Shown here one piece after another: positions 35,458 through 43,874 of a stretch of 60,456 bases of DNA. Below the pieces are notes generated by a model. That model did no database searches, was not told the DNA's origin, and saw nothing but the letters and a program-made list of their open reading frames with translations. The position numbers were made by a program, and so were the translations under genes. How positions within the stretch are numbered: the first letter of the stretch is position 1; every line of letters starts with the position of its first letter. The stretch lies in contig CALCBD010000059.1 in NCBI GenBank assembly GCA_937897985.1, forward strand, positions 1 through 60,456. The letters are read 5' to 3'. The stretch is from an uncultured Paludibacter sp. GTDB taxonomy: Bacteria; Bacteroidota; Bacteroidia; Bacteroidales; Paludibacteraceae.

Positions 35458-37110
35458 ATGAAAAAAATCAGTAAAATGTGGTTTTATCCATTTGGAGTTC
35501 TTGGAATTTTAATGATAAATTTTACAAGTTGTAAAACTGAAGTTGAATCAAAACTTCTACCAACATTATCAACAGACACAATTTCAGCAGTAACACAAAA
35601 CACAGCTGTTTGTGGTGGTTACATTACTTCTGACAATGGATTGGAAGTTACAGCAAGAGGAGTTTGTTGGAGTTTAAAACCTAATCCAACTACTAAAGAC
35701 ACTATTTCAAAAGACGCTGCCGGAACAGGTAAATATAAAAGTCAGTTGACTAATTTATTACCAGATACTGTCTATTATGTTCGTGCTTATGCAACTAACA
35801 GCGATGGAACCGCATATGGTTTACAAGTTACATTCAGAACCTTTAAGACAGTTTTCCCAGTTGTAACAACAACAAAGTCAACAGAAATCTCCGATATTAG
35901 CGCAACCTCAGGTGGAAATGTCTCATTTAACGGTGGAACTGTTGTAACTGGACGTGGTGTGTGTTGGAGTACAAATCCATTACCAACAATACTTGACAAT
36001 AAAACAACAAATGGAAATGGTAATGGTATTTTTAAAAGTTCAATTACTGGATTGACAGCAGGTACAACTTATTATATTAGAGCATATGCAACAAATAATG
36101 CTGGTACAGGTTATGGAAATCAAGACACAATTAAAACACTAACAATTCCAACACTTACGACAATTAGCGCAGTGGCAACGTCTGCTACGACTGCAAGTTC
36201 AGGAGGAAACGTATCAAGTGATGGTGGTACGCCAGTAACGAATCGAGGCGTATGTTGGTCTACAACTTCTAACCCAACAATTTACGAATCAAAAACAAAT
36301 GATGGCAATGGTACTGGAAACTTCACAAGTACTCTTTCAGGTCTTACAGCAAATGTAACCTATTATATTCGGGCTTATGCAACCAATAAAATTGGAATAG
36401 CTTACGGCAATGTTGTGACCGTGAAAACTTCAAATTTCCCAACTAACGGTTTAGTAGCCTGGTATCCATTTAATGGAAATGCTAATGATGAGAGTGGAAA
36501 TGGCATGAACGGCAATGTTACTGGAGCTACTCTTACAAACGATCGTAAAAATTCAGTAAATTCGGCTTATAATTTTGATTTCGTAGGTGCAACTTTTGGC
36601 AACAAAAATGATGAAATTTATATACCTTATTACTCTAAATTAAATATTTCAAATATAAGCGTTTCTACTTGGATTTACCCAAGGTCCTATTATTGGACAG
36701 GAAATAGTGGGTCTAGTAGTGCCATAATCAAAAGATTTCAATACGGTTATTCAAATCCTAAAGGAGAAGTTTGGGGTGTTAATTTTAATACAACGTCAAT
36801 AAATGCTTTTATTATGAACGTTTCTGGAAATACTCAGACTGTAGTTTATAACTCTCCAATACCATTAAATTCATGGAGCAATATAATTTTCACATATAAT
36901 GGTACTGTATTGAACTTATTTTTGAATGGAAATATAGTTGCGTCTAAAAACACAAATATAATTTTAAATGTCTCAGGTAACTCTGGAATATCAATCGGTG
37001 AGTCAAATCAGGCAAACGGATATTGGGATTTTACTGATGGTAAAATTGACGATATTGGTATTTGGAATAGGGCGTTAACACAAGAAGAAATCACAAATCT
37101 AAATAACTAA
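35458..37110 (+). CDS. Lipoprotein with FN3-like repeats and LamG domain
   Basis: A 550-residue exported protein. The signal peptide ends in a lipobox, MINFTSCKTEV, so Cys26 is probably lipidated. Three tandem repeats of about 92 residues follow (roughly 38-130, 135-227, 230-322). Each contains RGVCW and YYxRAYATN, a common FN3-like Bacteroidota surface repeat. Residues about 332-550 form a LamG/concanavalin-like domain (GLVAWYPFNGNANDESGNGM to DDIGIWNRALTQEEI). No type IX C-terminal sorting domain is seen, consistent with lipid anchoring. It probably binds glycans or proteins at the surface; the ligand is unknown. Confidence 0.85.
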   Translation: MKKISKMWFYPFGVLGILMINFTSCKTEVESKLLPTLSTDTISAVTQNTAVCGGYITSDNGLEVTARGVCWSLKPNPTTKDTISKDAAGTGKYKSQLTNLLPDTVYYVRAYATNSDGTAYGLQVTFRTFKTVFPVVTTTKSTEISDISATSGGNVSFNGGTVVTGRGVCWSTNPLPTILDNKTTNGNGNGIFKSSITGLTAGTTYYIRAYATNNAGTGYGNQDTIKTLTIPTLTTISAVATSATTASSGGNVSSDGGTPVTNRGVCWSTTSNPTIYESKTNDGNGTGNFTSTLSGLTANVTYYIRAYATNKIGIAYGNVVTVKTSNFPTNGLVAWYPFNGNANDESGNGMNGNVTGATLTNDRKNSVNSAYNFDFVGATFGNKNDEIYIPYYSKLNISNISVSTWIYPRSYYWTGNSGSSSAIIKRFQYGYSNPKGEVWGVNFNTTSINAFIMNVSGNTQTVVYNSPIPLNSWSNIIFTYNGTVLNLFLNGNIVASKNTNIILNVSGNSGISIGESNQANGYWDFTDGKIDDIGIWNRALTQEEITNLNN

Positions 37111-37123
37111 ATACAATAATATT

Positions 37124-37429
37124 ATGAACGACATAGAGAATGTTTGGAACAGAATTTTAGGACATTGTAGTTTAAATCTAAATGAACCTGAATATATTTT
37201 TACTACAATTAGAGGTTTAAAATTCTATATAGTACGTATTGACGAAAACACTGTGCACCCCTATAGAATTGGAGCAAATCCTACATTATATAATATTAGC
37301 AGAATTAACATTTTGAATGACTTAGAATTAGGCAGACCAGTAAATAATGACAGACCGAGTGACTATAACACTCCTGCACCAGCATATAGATATGCTTTGC
37401 TTAACGACGAAAGAATCTTTTTGAATTAA
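37124..37429 (+). CDS. Hypothetical protein, 101 residues
   Basis: Not recognised. A compact soluble protein (MNDIENVWNRILGHCSLNLN at the start) with beta-rich middle (YIFTTIRGLKFYIVRIDENTVHPY) and a C-terminal PAPAYRYALLNDERIFLN. No signal peptide or helix for the membrane. It starts 13 bases after the LamG lipoprotein stop, so co-transcription is likely. A partial copy of the recurrent repeat module begins about 15 bases after its stop. Confidence 0.6.
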   Translation: MNDIENVWNRILGHCSLNLNEPEYIFTTIRGLKFYIVRIDENTVHPYRIGANPTLYNISRINILNDLELGRPVNNDRPSDYNTPAPAYRYALLNDERIFLN

Positions 37430-37438
37430 CAAGAAAAA

Positions 37439-37850
37439 TGCACGACCCCTAATACTTATGCTTCCTGTGGTCGGAACGACCCAACAGGGAAGCGTGTGCA
37501 AAACCGTATTCCCGCTTGCAGCGTCTCAGATTCAGATTATTACAGGAAGGCTTGGTGTAAACTTTGACGGGTGTTTACCATTACAGAAGGGATAAATGCC
37601 CTCAAAAAGCTAATCGAAGAGATAATGGCTTTGCTTTGGTTCAGAAGAGCTTATTTTAGTGTGATTTAAGCACTCCCGAAAATAAAACAAAAATACGAAC
37701 GGCTTCGAATAACCTCCGGTAAACGGAAGATATTAAAGCCTGAAACGATAAAAATAGATGAAAATTGAGAGAAAAAGCAGTTTTTGTGCAGACTCTCATT
37801 AGGCGCAATTGAAGAAAACCGCAAACAATATAGATTATAAAAAAAAATTT
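37439..37850. other. Gap with partial copy of recurrent repeat module
   Basis: The first 65 bases (CACGACCCCTAATACTTATG onward, with GGTCGG and GGGAAGCG) are a diverged copy of the start of the modules at 41197 and 42558. The remainder up to the next ATG has no credible gene; all frames are broken by stops. Confidence 0.5.
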
Positions 37851-39005
37851 ATGAGATTAGGATTAATAATGTTTACTGTATTGGGATTAAGTTTAAGTCT
37901 CAATGCACAAAAGATTAATGAGTATTCAGCGATTGACAAGGTAATGGTTCAGATTCCTGATTCATTGACTAAAACTACTCAGGGAATAGCAGGTTATGTC
38001 AAATTGAATTTTTCAAAACCTGTTGACCAATCACGAGCTGTTTTTATTTGGATAGCTAAGAATATTCAGTACGATATTGATAATATGTTCGCAATTAACT
38101 TTTATCAAAATACAAATGAGATTGTTGATAAGGTATTAAAAACCCGAAAAGGAATCTGCATGAGTTATGCTCAGCTTTTCAATGATATTGCGAATAAAGT
38201 TGGAGTAAAAACTTATGTAGTATTTGGATATACAAAGCAAAATGGTTTTGTCGATTATATTCCACATGCCTGGTGTGCTGGCATGATAGATTCCGTTTGG
38301 TTTCTTTTCGACCCAACGTGGGGTTCTGGATATATTCAAAATGGTAAGTTTGTTAAGCAAATTAATAACTATTACTATAAGACAAAGCCGGAACAAATAG
38401 TTAAATCTCACATGCCATTTGACCCTCTATGGCAATTCTTGAATTATCCTGTAACCAATCAGGAATTCTACGAAGGAAAAACACAAGTAAACAATAAAAA
38501 GAATTTCTTCAACTTTGTGGATACATTGCAGTACTTTGAAAAGCAATCTGAGATAGAGCAATTAATTTCAGCAAGCAACAGGATTGAGAAAAATGGTGTT
38601 AAAAATTCACTTGTTTTTGATAGATTACAGCATAATAAGCGTGAGATTGAATATTACAATAATAAAAAAGTTGTCGATAGCTATAATTCAACCATAAACT
38701 CAATTAACAACGGGATTAACTTACTGAATGTATTTATTGAGTATAGGAATAAGCAATTTACGCCTAAAAGACCTGATGCTGAAATTAAGCAAATGGTTGA
38801 CACCGTTGATTATTTGTTGAATCAGGCAAGATTACAACTGAATACTATAAAAAATCCTGATTCTAATTTGGCAACATCAATAACGCAGCTTAATAAAACT
38901 TTAAACGATGCAACGATTAATTTAAATGACCAAAAGGTATTTGTGGATAAATATCTAAAAGCAGGTAAGCTGACCAGGAAAACAATGTTTACAAAGTATA
39001 CATAG
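37851..39005 (+). CDS. Exported transglutaminase-like protein
   Basis: A 384-residue protein with signal peptide MRLGLIMFTVLGLSLSLNAQ and a transglutaminase-like cysteine-protease fold. The triad is intact: Cys103 in RKGICMSYAQLF, His139 in IPHAWCAGM and Asp154 in LFDPTWGSGY. After about residue 215 the chain is helical, with no recognised domain. The ATG at 37851 gives a proper signal peptide; a TTG 42 bases upstream would bury it. Related exported proteins act as peptidases or cyclases on cell-wall or surface peptides, but the substrate here is unknown. A long attC-like inverted repeat follows the stop. Confidence 0.8.
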   Translation: MRLGLIMFTVLGLSLSLNAQKINEYSAIDKVMVQIPDSLTKTTQGIAGYVKLNFSKPVDQSRAVFIWIAKNIQYDIDNMFAINFYQNTNEIVDKVLKTRKGICMSYAQLFNDIANKVGVKTYVVFGYTKQNGFVDYIPHAWCAGMIDSVWFLFDPTWGSGYIQNGKFVKQINNYYYKTKPEQIVKSHMPFDPLWQFLNYPVTNQEFYEGKTQVNNKKNFFNFVDTLQYFEKQSEIEQLISASNRIEKNGVKNSLVFDRLQHNKREIEYYNNKKVVDSYNSTINSINNGINLLNVFIEYRNKQFTPKRPDAEIKQMVDTVDYLLNQARLQLNTIKNPDSNLATSITQLNKTLNDATINLNDQKVFVDKYLKAGKLTRKTMFTKYT

Positions 39006-39033
39006 TTTGGAATACCATTGAATTAAAAAATCA

Positions 39034-39168
39034 CCAGCGCCCAACACGCGGTATAGCCAATAAGGGGTTCAGTGGTTTTCGAAAAGTTTTAGCCCGCTTC
39101 AACTTTTCTTGTACCTTGACAGGTGATTCGCCCACACCCCTTACTGGCTATACCGCCGACTGTTATGT
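39034..39168. repeat. Long attC-like inverted repeat
   Basis: CGCGGTATAGCCAATAAGGG(GT) at 39047-39068 pairs with 39136-39157 at 20 of 22 positions. The outer ends are GCCCAAC (39039-39045; matches RYYYAAC) and GTTATGTGC (39162-39170; close to GTTRRRY). An inner hairpin GAAAAGTT / AACTTTTC (39081-39088, 39101-39108) fills the loop. The layout is like an integron attC site, but no integrase gene is in the window. Confidence 0.5.
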
Positions 39169-39324
39169 GCAATCCGGGATATAAAAAAAAATTATTAAGT
39201 ATCAAATGCTAACGACTAAAAAAGATACTATTGTAAATAAAAGACTTACGTGGTCGTTAGTCAGAATTCAAGAAAAAAGGAAAGACATGTTCTAAACTAT
39301 TAAAAACATACTAAATATTACATT
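39169..39324. other. Leader before YwqK/propeller gene, with stem-loop
   Basis: Contains the perfect 8-bp inverted repeat CTAACGAC / GTCGTTAG (39209-39216, 39253-39260) with a 36-base loop. A 29-codon ORF overlaps it but has no support. Confidence 0.35.
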
Positions 39325-41151
39325 ATGAAATTGAATTTAAAGAGAAACATTATTTATTGTCTCCTGATTATTTGCGTCAAATTAAGTGGACAAGTAGGAG
39401 TAACATTTTTTTACAATCAAAATTGGGAGATTACATCTCCAAGGACAGCAACTTACTACAGGTTCTCCCTATTAAATAATACGGGCGATTTTTATGAAGG
39501 TAAATATAACGACTATACGGTAAAAGAAAATAAAATAATTGAGAGTGGTGAGTATTCAAACAACTTGAAGAATGGAGAATTTATTGAATACTTTTCAAAC
39601 GGAAATGTAAAGAAAAAGGGCAACTATAAAGATAATCAACTCTTTGGTAATTGGTATTATTACTATCCAAATGGTCAATTAAAAGAAATTTTTTCTTTCA
39701 ATGAAAAAGGTTTTCAAGCGATTGAATGCAGAGATTCATTAAATAAGGTAACATTGGAGAATGGTACAGGAATTTGGGAAACAGTAATATATGTTAATGG
39801 TGAACCTACAAAAATGATTGCAAAATTTAAAAATGGAAAACGAAATGGAGAATGGATATATCTGAATAAAGCTGGCAAAAAGATACGTTCTGAAGTATAT
39901 ATTAACTCTGAGTTTAGCCCATACAACAGTTTTGGAGAAAGAATTTATATGAATCCTTATTTTAATATGAGCTATTTTTCTGAATTCAAATATTATAATA
40001 TTGAAAACAGGCAATGTGAAACTGATCTGAATTTGAAATTTAATCCGTTTAACTGGATAAAAGTAACATTAAATCTGAGCAATACTAAAAATCTAAGTTA
40101 TCTGAACAGTAAATTACCTGCCGATCAAATACTTTTTATAAATGAAGATAACCTTGGAAACACTTGGATTGGTACCGGTAATAATGGACTAATAAAATTG
40201 GACAGTATTTTTACGTCTTACAATAAAGAAAATTCTCCAATAAAAAGTAATCACGTGTCATGTATACAAATTGACAAAAATGGAAAAATTTGGTTCTCAT
40301 TTAAATCTCCAATTGAACATCCGGATATAAAAACAGCAGGTTTAGCGTGTTTATCAAACAACAAAATAGTTGTATATAATACAGATAACTCAGGGTTAAC
40401 CAGTAATGAAATAAACGATATTGCTGTAGACAAAAATAACAAAAAATGGTTTGCAACTGAAAATTGTATTATCAGTTATGATGACAGTCTGAACAAGTGG
40501 GAAAAACACTTTGATAAAGAAAGTGAAATTAGAAAAGTAGATACAATTAAATACAAAAACAGGAATGAATATATGCGATATGCAAAAGAAATTAATTCAG
40601 TTACGGATTCATGGGAAGAAAAAAAATATCAGAGAAATAACAAATCAAATAATACTCAAAATGAACCAACTGAAACACATTACTCAACAATGACTTTTTA
40701 TGAGTCTCCTATCGATTTTTATAAAATTGATATTCTAACGACAAATGAAAAACTGATCAACTCGTCGGGAAAAGGGTGTTGTATTTATAATGACATAATA
40801 TGGGAATGTGATTCAGGTATAAATAACTCACAATATGTGAGAACATTACTGAGTAGAAAATTTCAACTGGAGAAAAATGATTCTATCGTATTTATGAACC
40901 AACTCTCTCGAATAATGATAAATAATATAATACTCCAGTTAATCAATGGCATTGACAATTCATTATGGGCACGTACTATTAACAACATATTCAAAATTAC
41001 AGAAAAAAAAATAATTGAATATGATCTTTTTGATAAAGACATTAAATACATTCAGGATGGTGATTTTAAAAGTAAATTCAATTATTTATATATTGACAAA
41101 CAAGGAGGAATTTGGGCTTGTATTAATAGTGCAATTTTAAAAATTGAATAA
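39325..41151 (+). CDS. Exported YwqK/MORN-like and propeller-repeat protein
   Basis: A 608-residue protein with an N-terminal hydrophobic signal (residues about 8-22, ending KLSGQ). Residues about 70-200 contain several toxin-antitoxin YwqK / MORN-like repeats such as GEFIEYFSNGNVKKKGNYKD, NWYYYYPNGQLKEIF and GEWIYLNKAGKKI. From about 270 there are two-component-type propeller blades (FINEDNLGNTWIGTGNNGLI, CIQIDKNGKIWFSF, DIAVDKNNKKWFATENCIIS, LYIDKQGGIWACINSAILKI). These blades usually form the sensor of hybrid two-component systems, but no kinase follows here. It is probably a periplasmic or surface protein of unknown role. Confidence 0.72.
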   Translation: MKLNLKRNIIYCLLIICVKLSGQVGVTFFYNQNWEITSPRTATYYRFSLLNNTGDFYEGKYNDYTVKENKIIESGEYSNNLKNGEFIEYFSNGNVKKKGNYKDNQLFGNWYYYYPNGQLKEIFSFNEKGFQAIECRDSLNKVTLENGTGIWETVIYVNGEPTKMIAKFKNGKRNGEWIYLNKAGKKIRSEVYINSEFSPYNSFGERIYMNPYFNMSYFSEFKYYNIENRQCETDLNLKFNPFNWIKVTLNLSNTKNLSYLNSKLPADQILFINEDNLGNTWIGTGNNGLIKLDSIFTSYNKENSPIKSNHVSCIQIDKNGKIWFSFKSPIEHPDIKTAGLACLSNNKIVVYNTDNSGLTSNEINDIAVDKNNKKWFATENCIISYDDSLNKWEKHFDKESEIRKVDTIKYKNRNEYMRYAKEINSVTDSWEEKKYQRNNKSNNTQNEPTETHYSTMTFYESPIDFYKIDILTTNEKLINSSGKGCCIYNDIIWECDSGINNSQYVRTLLSRKFQLEKNDSIVFMNQLSRIMINNIILQLINGIDNSLWARTINNIFKITEKKIIEYDLFDKDIKYIQDGDFKSKFNYLYIDKQGGIWACINSAILKIE

Positions 41152-41196
41152 AACCATGTAACAAGTTATGACATTTAAAACAACAAAAAAATGCAA

Positions 41197-41463
41197 GACC
41201 CCCATAATACTTAAGTTCCCTGCGTTCGGCACGACTCCCGTTTGCGTCGGGATCTGCTACGCAGCAAGGAAGCGTCGGTTGAACCTTATTATCGCATCCA
41301 TGCCGTTAAAAAGCAATAATAAAGGGGCGTAGCCCTGCTATCTTTGTAGAAAACAAACCAAAACCCGAATTGAAGGGCGTAGCCCTGACATTTTAAATAA
41401 AAAAAATATGGAAACCAAATTCCACCCCTGAATCGAAAAATTATTATTTAAAAACATTATAAA
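41197..41463. repeat. Recurrent module, copy A (about 265 bp)
   Basis: Near-identical to 42558-42823. It contains, in order, a hairpin around TCCCG-TTTGCGT-CGGGA, a CCTTATTAT / ATAATAAAGG stem, two GGGCGTAGCCC palindromes, and a conserved tail ending in ATTATTATTT. It begins 46 bases after the stop of the upstream gene. Confidence 0.85.
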
Positions 41464-41478
41464 AAGCTACAAAAAAAT

Positions 41479-41955
41479 ATGTCAGATTCGCTAATTGAAA
41501 TTTCAGATAAATTATTAACTTTTTTTATCGAAAAAAATGGAGTTAGAAAAGATAAAGAAATTTATGACTTCATAAAAGAAAAATCTATCAATATAACATT
41601 GCCGGAAATTATTAATATTTTAGTTACTTATAAATTAATAGAAAGGAGCTCCGTTCATTCTGAATTAAAATATTTAACTCCTGAAGGATTTAAAGCCAAT
41701 TTAATCGGAACTAGAAAATATATCAAAGAAATTGAAGAAGACAAAGCACTTGATAGAAGTGTAAAAATAGCAACAATTAAAACTTCTCGTTGGGCAATTG
41801 GAATCTCAATTTTATCAATCATTATATCAATTGTTGTTCCGACTTTAATTGATAAACCAAAGGATCAAGTGCTTCCTCCCAAAAAAATACAAAATATGAT
41901 TGACAACAACAATTACAAGTGCGACACAACCAACAACAATAGTAATTTTAAGTAA
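41479..41955 (+). CDS. Hypothetical protein: winged-helix-like domain plus membrane helix
   Basis: 158 residues, family not recognised. The N-terminal 75 residues (DKLLTFFIEKNGVRKDKEIYDFI and later YKLIERSSVHSELKYLTPEGF) look like a winged helix, ending in a typical LTPEGF wing. A charged linker leads to one transmembrane helix (about 106-125, AIGISILSIIISIVVPTLI) and a polar Asn-rich tail. The next gene has the same architecture and about the same spacing, so they are probably distant paralogues. The domain order suggests a membrane-tethered small protein; function unknown. Confidence 0.6.
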   Translation: MSDSLIEISDKLLTFFIEKNGVRKDKEIYDFIKEKSINITLPEIINILVTYKLIERSSVHSELKYLTPEGFKANLIGTRKYIKEIEEDKALDRSVKIATIKTSRWAIGISILSIIISIVVPTLIDKPKDQVLPPKKIQNMIDNNNYKCDTTNNNSNFK

Positions 41956-42019
41956 GCATAATTCCCATATAATCGGATGAAAGCACCATTTATCAAATTA
42001 TCGAATTAAATTTTTAAAC

Positions 42020-42568
42020 ATGATTTTATTTTTAAATTATTTTATGTGGACAAAAGAACAGATAATTAATTGTGACAAAGTACTAACTGGAATAAAAAAC
42101 TCTGACATTAATAATGAAGAAACTTTTTATTATAAAAAACTCGTGAATGAAATTGGGTTTAATAAACTTGAAGAAACAATTAAAATACTTATTAAAGAGA
42201 AATTAGTTTTTAGTATTGACGAAAGAAATTATAATATACAATTATCAGACATAGGAAATTTTTCGAATATAATTGGTTTTAAATCATACATTTACTTAAA
42301 ATACTTAATTGTTTTTCTGTTAAAAATAATTCCAATAACAATATCTATAATTGCATTATTCTACTCTAGTCAAGCTGTTAGCATAAGCACAGAAAATCAG
42401 AGCATTAAAAGAAATAATAAGACTAATAATATACAAAACTCTGTATATAATGACAGCGTGTTAATCGTAAAAATTAAAGATTTTATAAAACATGACAGTG
42501 TGTTTTTGAATGAATTAAAAATTGTATTGAAAAAAGATTTATTAAACAAAAAAATTGCGACCCCATAA
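42020..42568 (+). CDS. Hypothetical protein, paralogous layout to the upstream gene
   Basis: 182 residues from ATG 42020; an internal ATG at 42044 (MWTKEQII) is an equally good start. The N-terminal winged-helix-like region ends in YNIQLSDIGNFSNIIGFKSYIY, comparable with LTPEGFKANLIGTRKYIK in the upstream protein. A transmembrane helix follows (about 93-118), then a polar tail (QSIKRNNKTNNIQNS). The last residues KIATP are encoded within the start of repeat module copy B, so the stop codon is supplied by the repeat. Confidence 0.58.
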   Translation: MILFLNYFMWTKEQIINCDKVLTGIKNSDINNEETFYYKKLVNEIGFNKLEETIKILIKEKLVFSIDERNYNIQLSDIGNFSNIIGFKSYIYLKYLIVFLLKIIPITISIIALFYSSQAVSISTENQSIKRNNKTNNIQNSVYNDSVLIVKIKDFIKHDSVFLNELKIVLKKDLLNKKIATP

Positions 42569-42823
42569 TACTTAATCTTCCTGCGGTCGGCACGACTCCC
42601 GTTTGCGTCGGGATCTGCAACGCAGCACGGAAGCGTCGGTTGAACCTTATTATCGCCTCCATGCCGTTAAAAAGCAATAATAAAGGGGCGTAGCCCTGTT
42701 ATCTTTGTAGAAAACAAACCAAAACCCGAATTGAAGGGCGTAGCCCTGACATTTTAAATAAAAAAAATAAGGAATCCAATTTCTACCCCTGAATCGTAAA
42801 ATTATTATTTGAAAATATTTTAA
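42558..42823. repeat. Recurrent module, copy B (about 265 bp)
   Basis: Near-identical to 41197-41463 with scattered substitutions. It overlaps the last codons of the preceding gene and ends 12 bases before the next start codon. Confidence 0.85.
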
Positions 42824-42834
42824 AATTGATTACC

Positions 42835-43575
42835 ATGAAAAATTACAAATTAAAATGCAAACTGTTTTTACTTTTTATTTCAATAATTGCTTCTGTGCAT
42901 AGTCAGAATTTCAGTTATGGAGTATACCTCGGGAGCGACATTACAAATTTGTATCTGTATCCGGTTCCGGATGGAAATAAATCCGCTATGTTCTCGCCTG
43001 TGTTAAGCTACAATTTTAACGGGTTCGTATCGTACAAAACCGGTTCTTTCATAGGATTTAGTATCGAACCGGGCATTATCCGCTATGGTGGAGTACAACT
43101 TTTCGATCACCTGAACAGTAAATATCAGCCGGTAACCAATCAGGTAAAGGCTACTATTAATTGTTTGCAAATACCGGTATTAATTGATTTCCATTTAAAT
43201 GATAACTTTTGTATATCGGCAGGCGTCGATATGGATTACACACTTTCGATGAAATCTGTACAAACCGATGATGCTACAACAAAGCATTTCCTCGCAGGTG
43301 AATTCCCCTTATATGCAACCTTCGGAACCGGCCCGAATACAATTGCTGACAATATTGTACCTGACAGTAAATACCATTTCAGGTATTATTCAGGAATATT
43401 CGGGTTACAATACAAGCTGAACAAACGATTCGGTGTTTGTCTGCGATATGGTTTCAGTTTAAACAAAATATATAGTTTTAATTGGGAAATAATGAGCAAC
43501 GATGGTTTAATGGAAATGGAAAATTCAAACATTTACTCTGCTTATTATCAATTAGGCTGTAAAATCAGATTGTAA
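42835..43575 (+). CDS. Outer-membrane beta-barrel protein
   Basis: 246 residues with signal peptide MKNYKLKCKLFLLFISIIAS and cleavage near VHSQN. Alternating hydrophobic/aromatic strands continue to the C-terminus (for example SYGVYLGSDITNLYLYPV, FVSYKTGSFIGFSIEPGIIR, FGVCLRYGFSLNKIYSFNWE), ending in an aromatic-rich last strand (YYQLGCKIRL). The pattern is that of porin-family/OmpW-like small barrels (PF13568 type). The ATG at 42835 is chosen over an upstream TTG. Base composition is closer to the core genes than to the neighbours before it. A hairpin terminator follows. Confidence 0.8.
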   Translation: MKNYKLKCKLFLLFISIIASVHSQNFSYGVYLGSDITNLYLYPVPDGNKSAMFSPVLSYNFNGFVSYKTGSFIGFSIEPGIIRYGGVQLFDHLNSKYQPVTNQVKATINCLQIPVLIDFHLNDNFCISAGVDMDYTLSMKSVQTDDATTKHFLAGEFPLYATFGTGPNTIADNIVPDSKYHFRYYSGIFGLQYKLNKRFGVCLRYGFSLNKIYSFNWEIMSNDGLMEMENSNIYSAYYQLGCKIRL

Positions 43576-43606
43576 AATCTAAAATAATTCTTTATCAGTC
43601 GTCTGT

Positions 43607-43655
43607 AAGCCGGGCTGATTTCAATCATTTACCCGGTATAAAGAAAGCCCGGCTT
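43607..43655 (+). terminator. Hairpin after beta-barrel gene
   Basis: AAGCCGGGCT / AGCCCGGCTT, perfect 10-bp stem with a 29-base loop, 31 bases after the stop codon. The following sequence GCCCC is not T-rich. Confidence 0.6.
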
Positions 43656-43703
43656 TGCCCCTGCAGCATTATCCGCATATCCAACGACATTGAGATTTCG
43701 CAT

Positions 43704-43754
43704 CCAAGCCGTTAAAAAGCAATAATTTTAGGGGCGTAGCCCGGCTATCTGCGC
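43704..43754. repeat. Partial copy of recurrent module
   Basis: GCATCCAAGCCGTTAAAAAG followed by CAATAATTTTAGGGGCGTAG matches the middle of the modules at 41197 and 42558. The palindrome GGGGCGTAGCCC is retained. Confidence 0.65.
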
Positions 43755-43800
43755 AGAGATTAAATGACCGAAAAAAGGCGTTAAATTATTTCGTAAAAAA

Positions 43801-43831
43801 TTTGTTGATTCAAAGAGAATAATTATATTTG
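43801..43831 (+). promoter_or_regulatory. Consensus Bacteroidota promoter
   Basis: TTTG (43801-43804), 19 bases, then TATATTTG (43824-43831). Both elements fit the -33/-7 consensus with near-ideal spacing. The start codon follows after 43 bases. Confidence 0.75.
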
Positions 43832-43874
43832 TCGCAAATTATTTTCTATTTATTAATCTAACAACTAACTGATT

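Noticed and set aside
39205..39294. 29-codon open frame starting MLTTKKDT
   Set aside because: Very short, overlaps a stem-loop, and has no supporting context.
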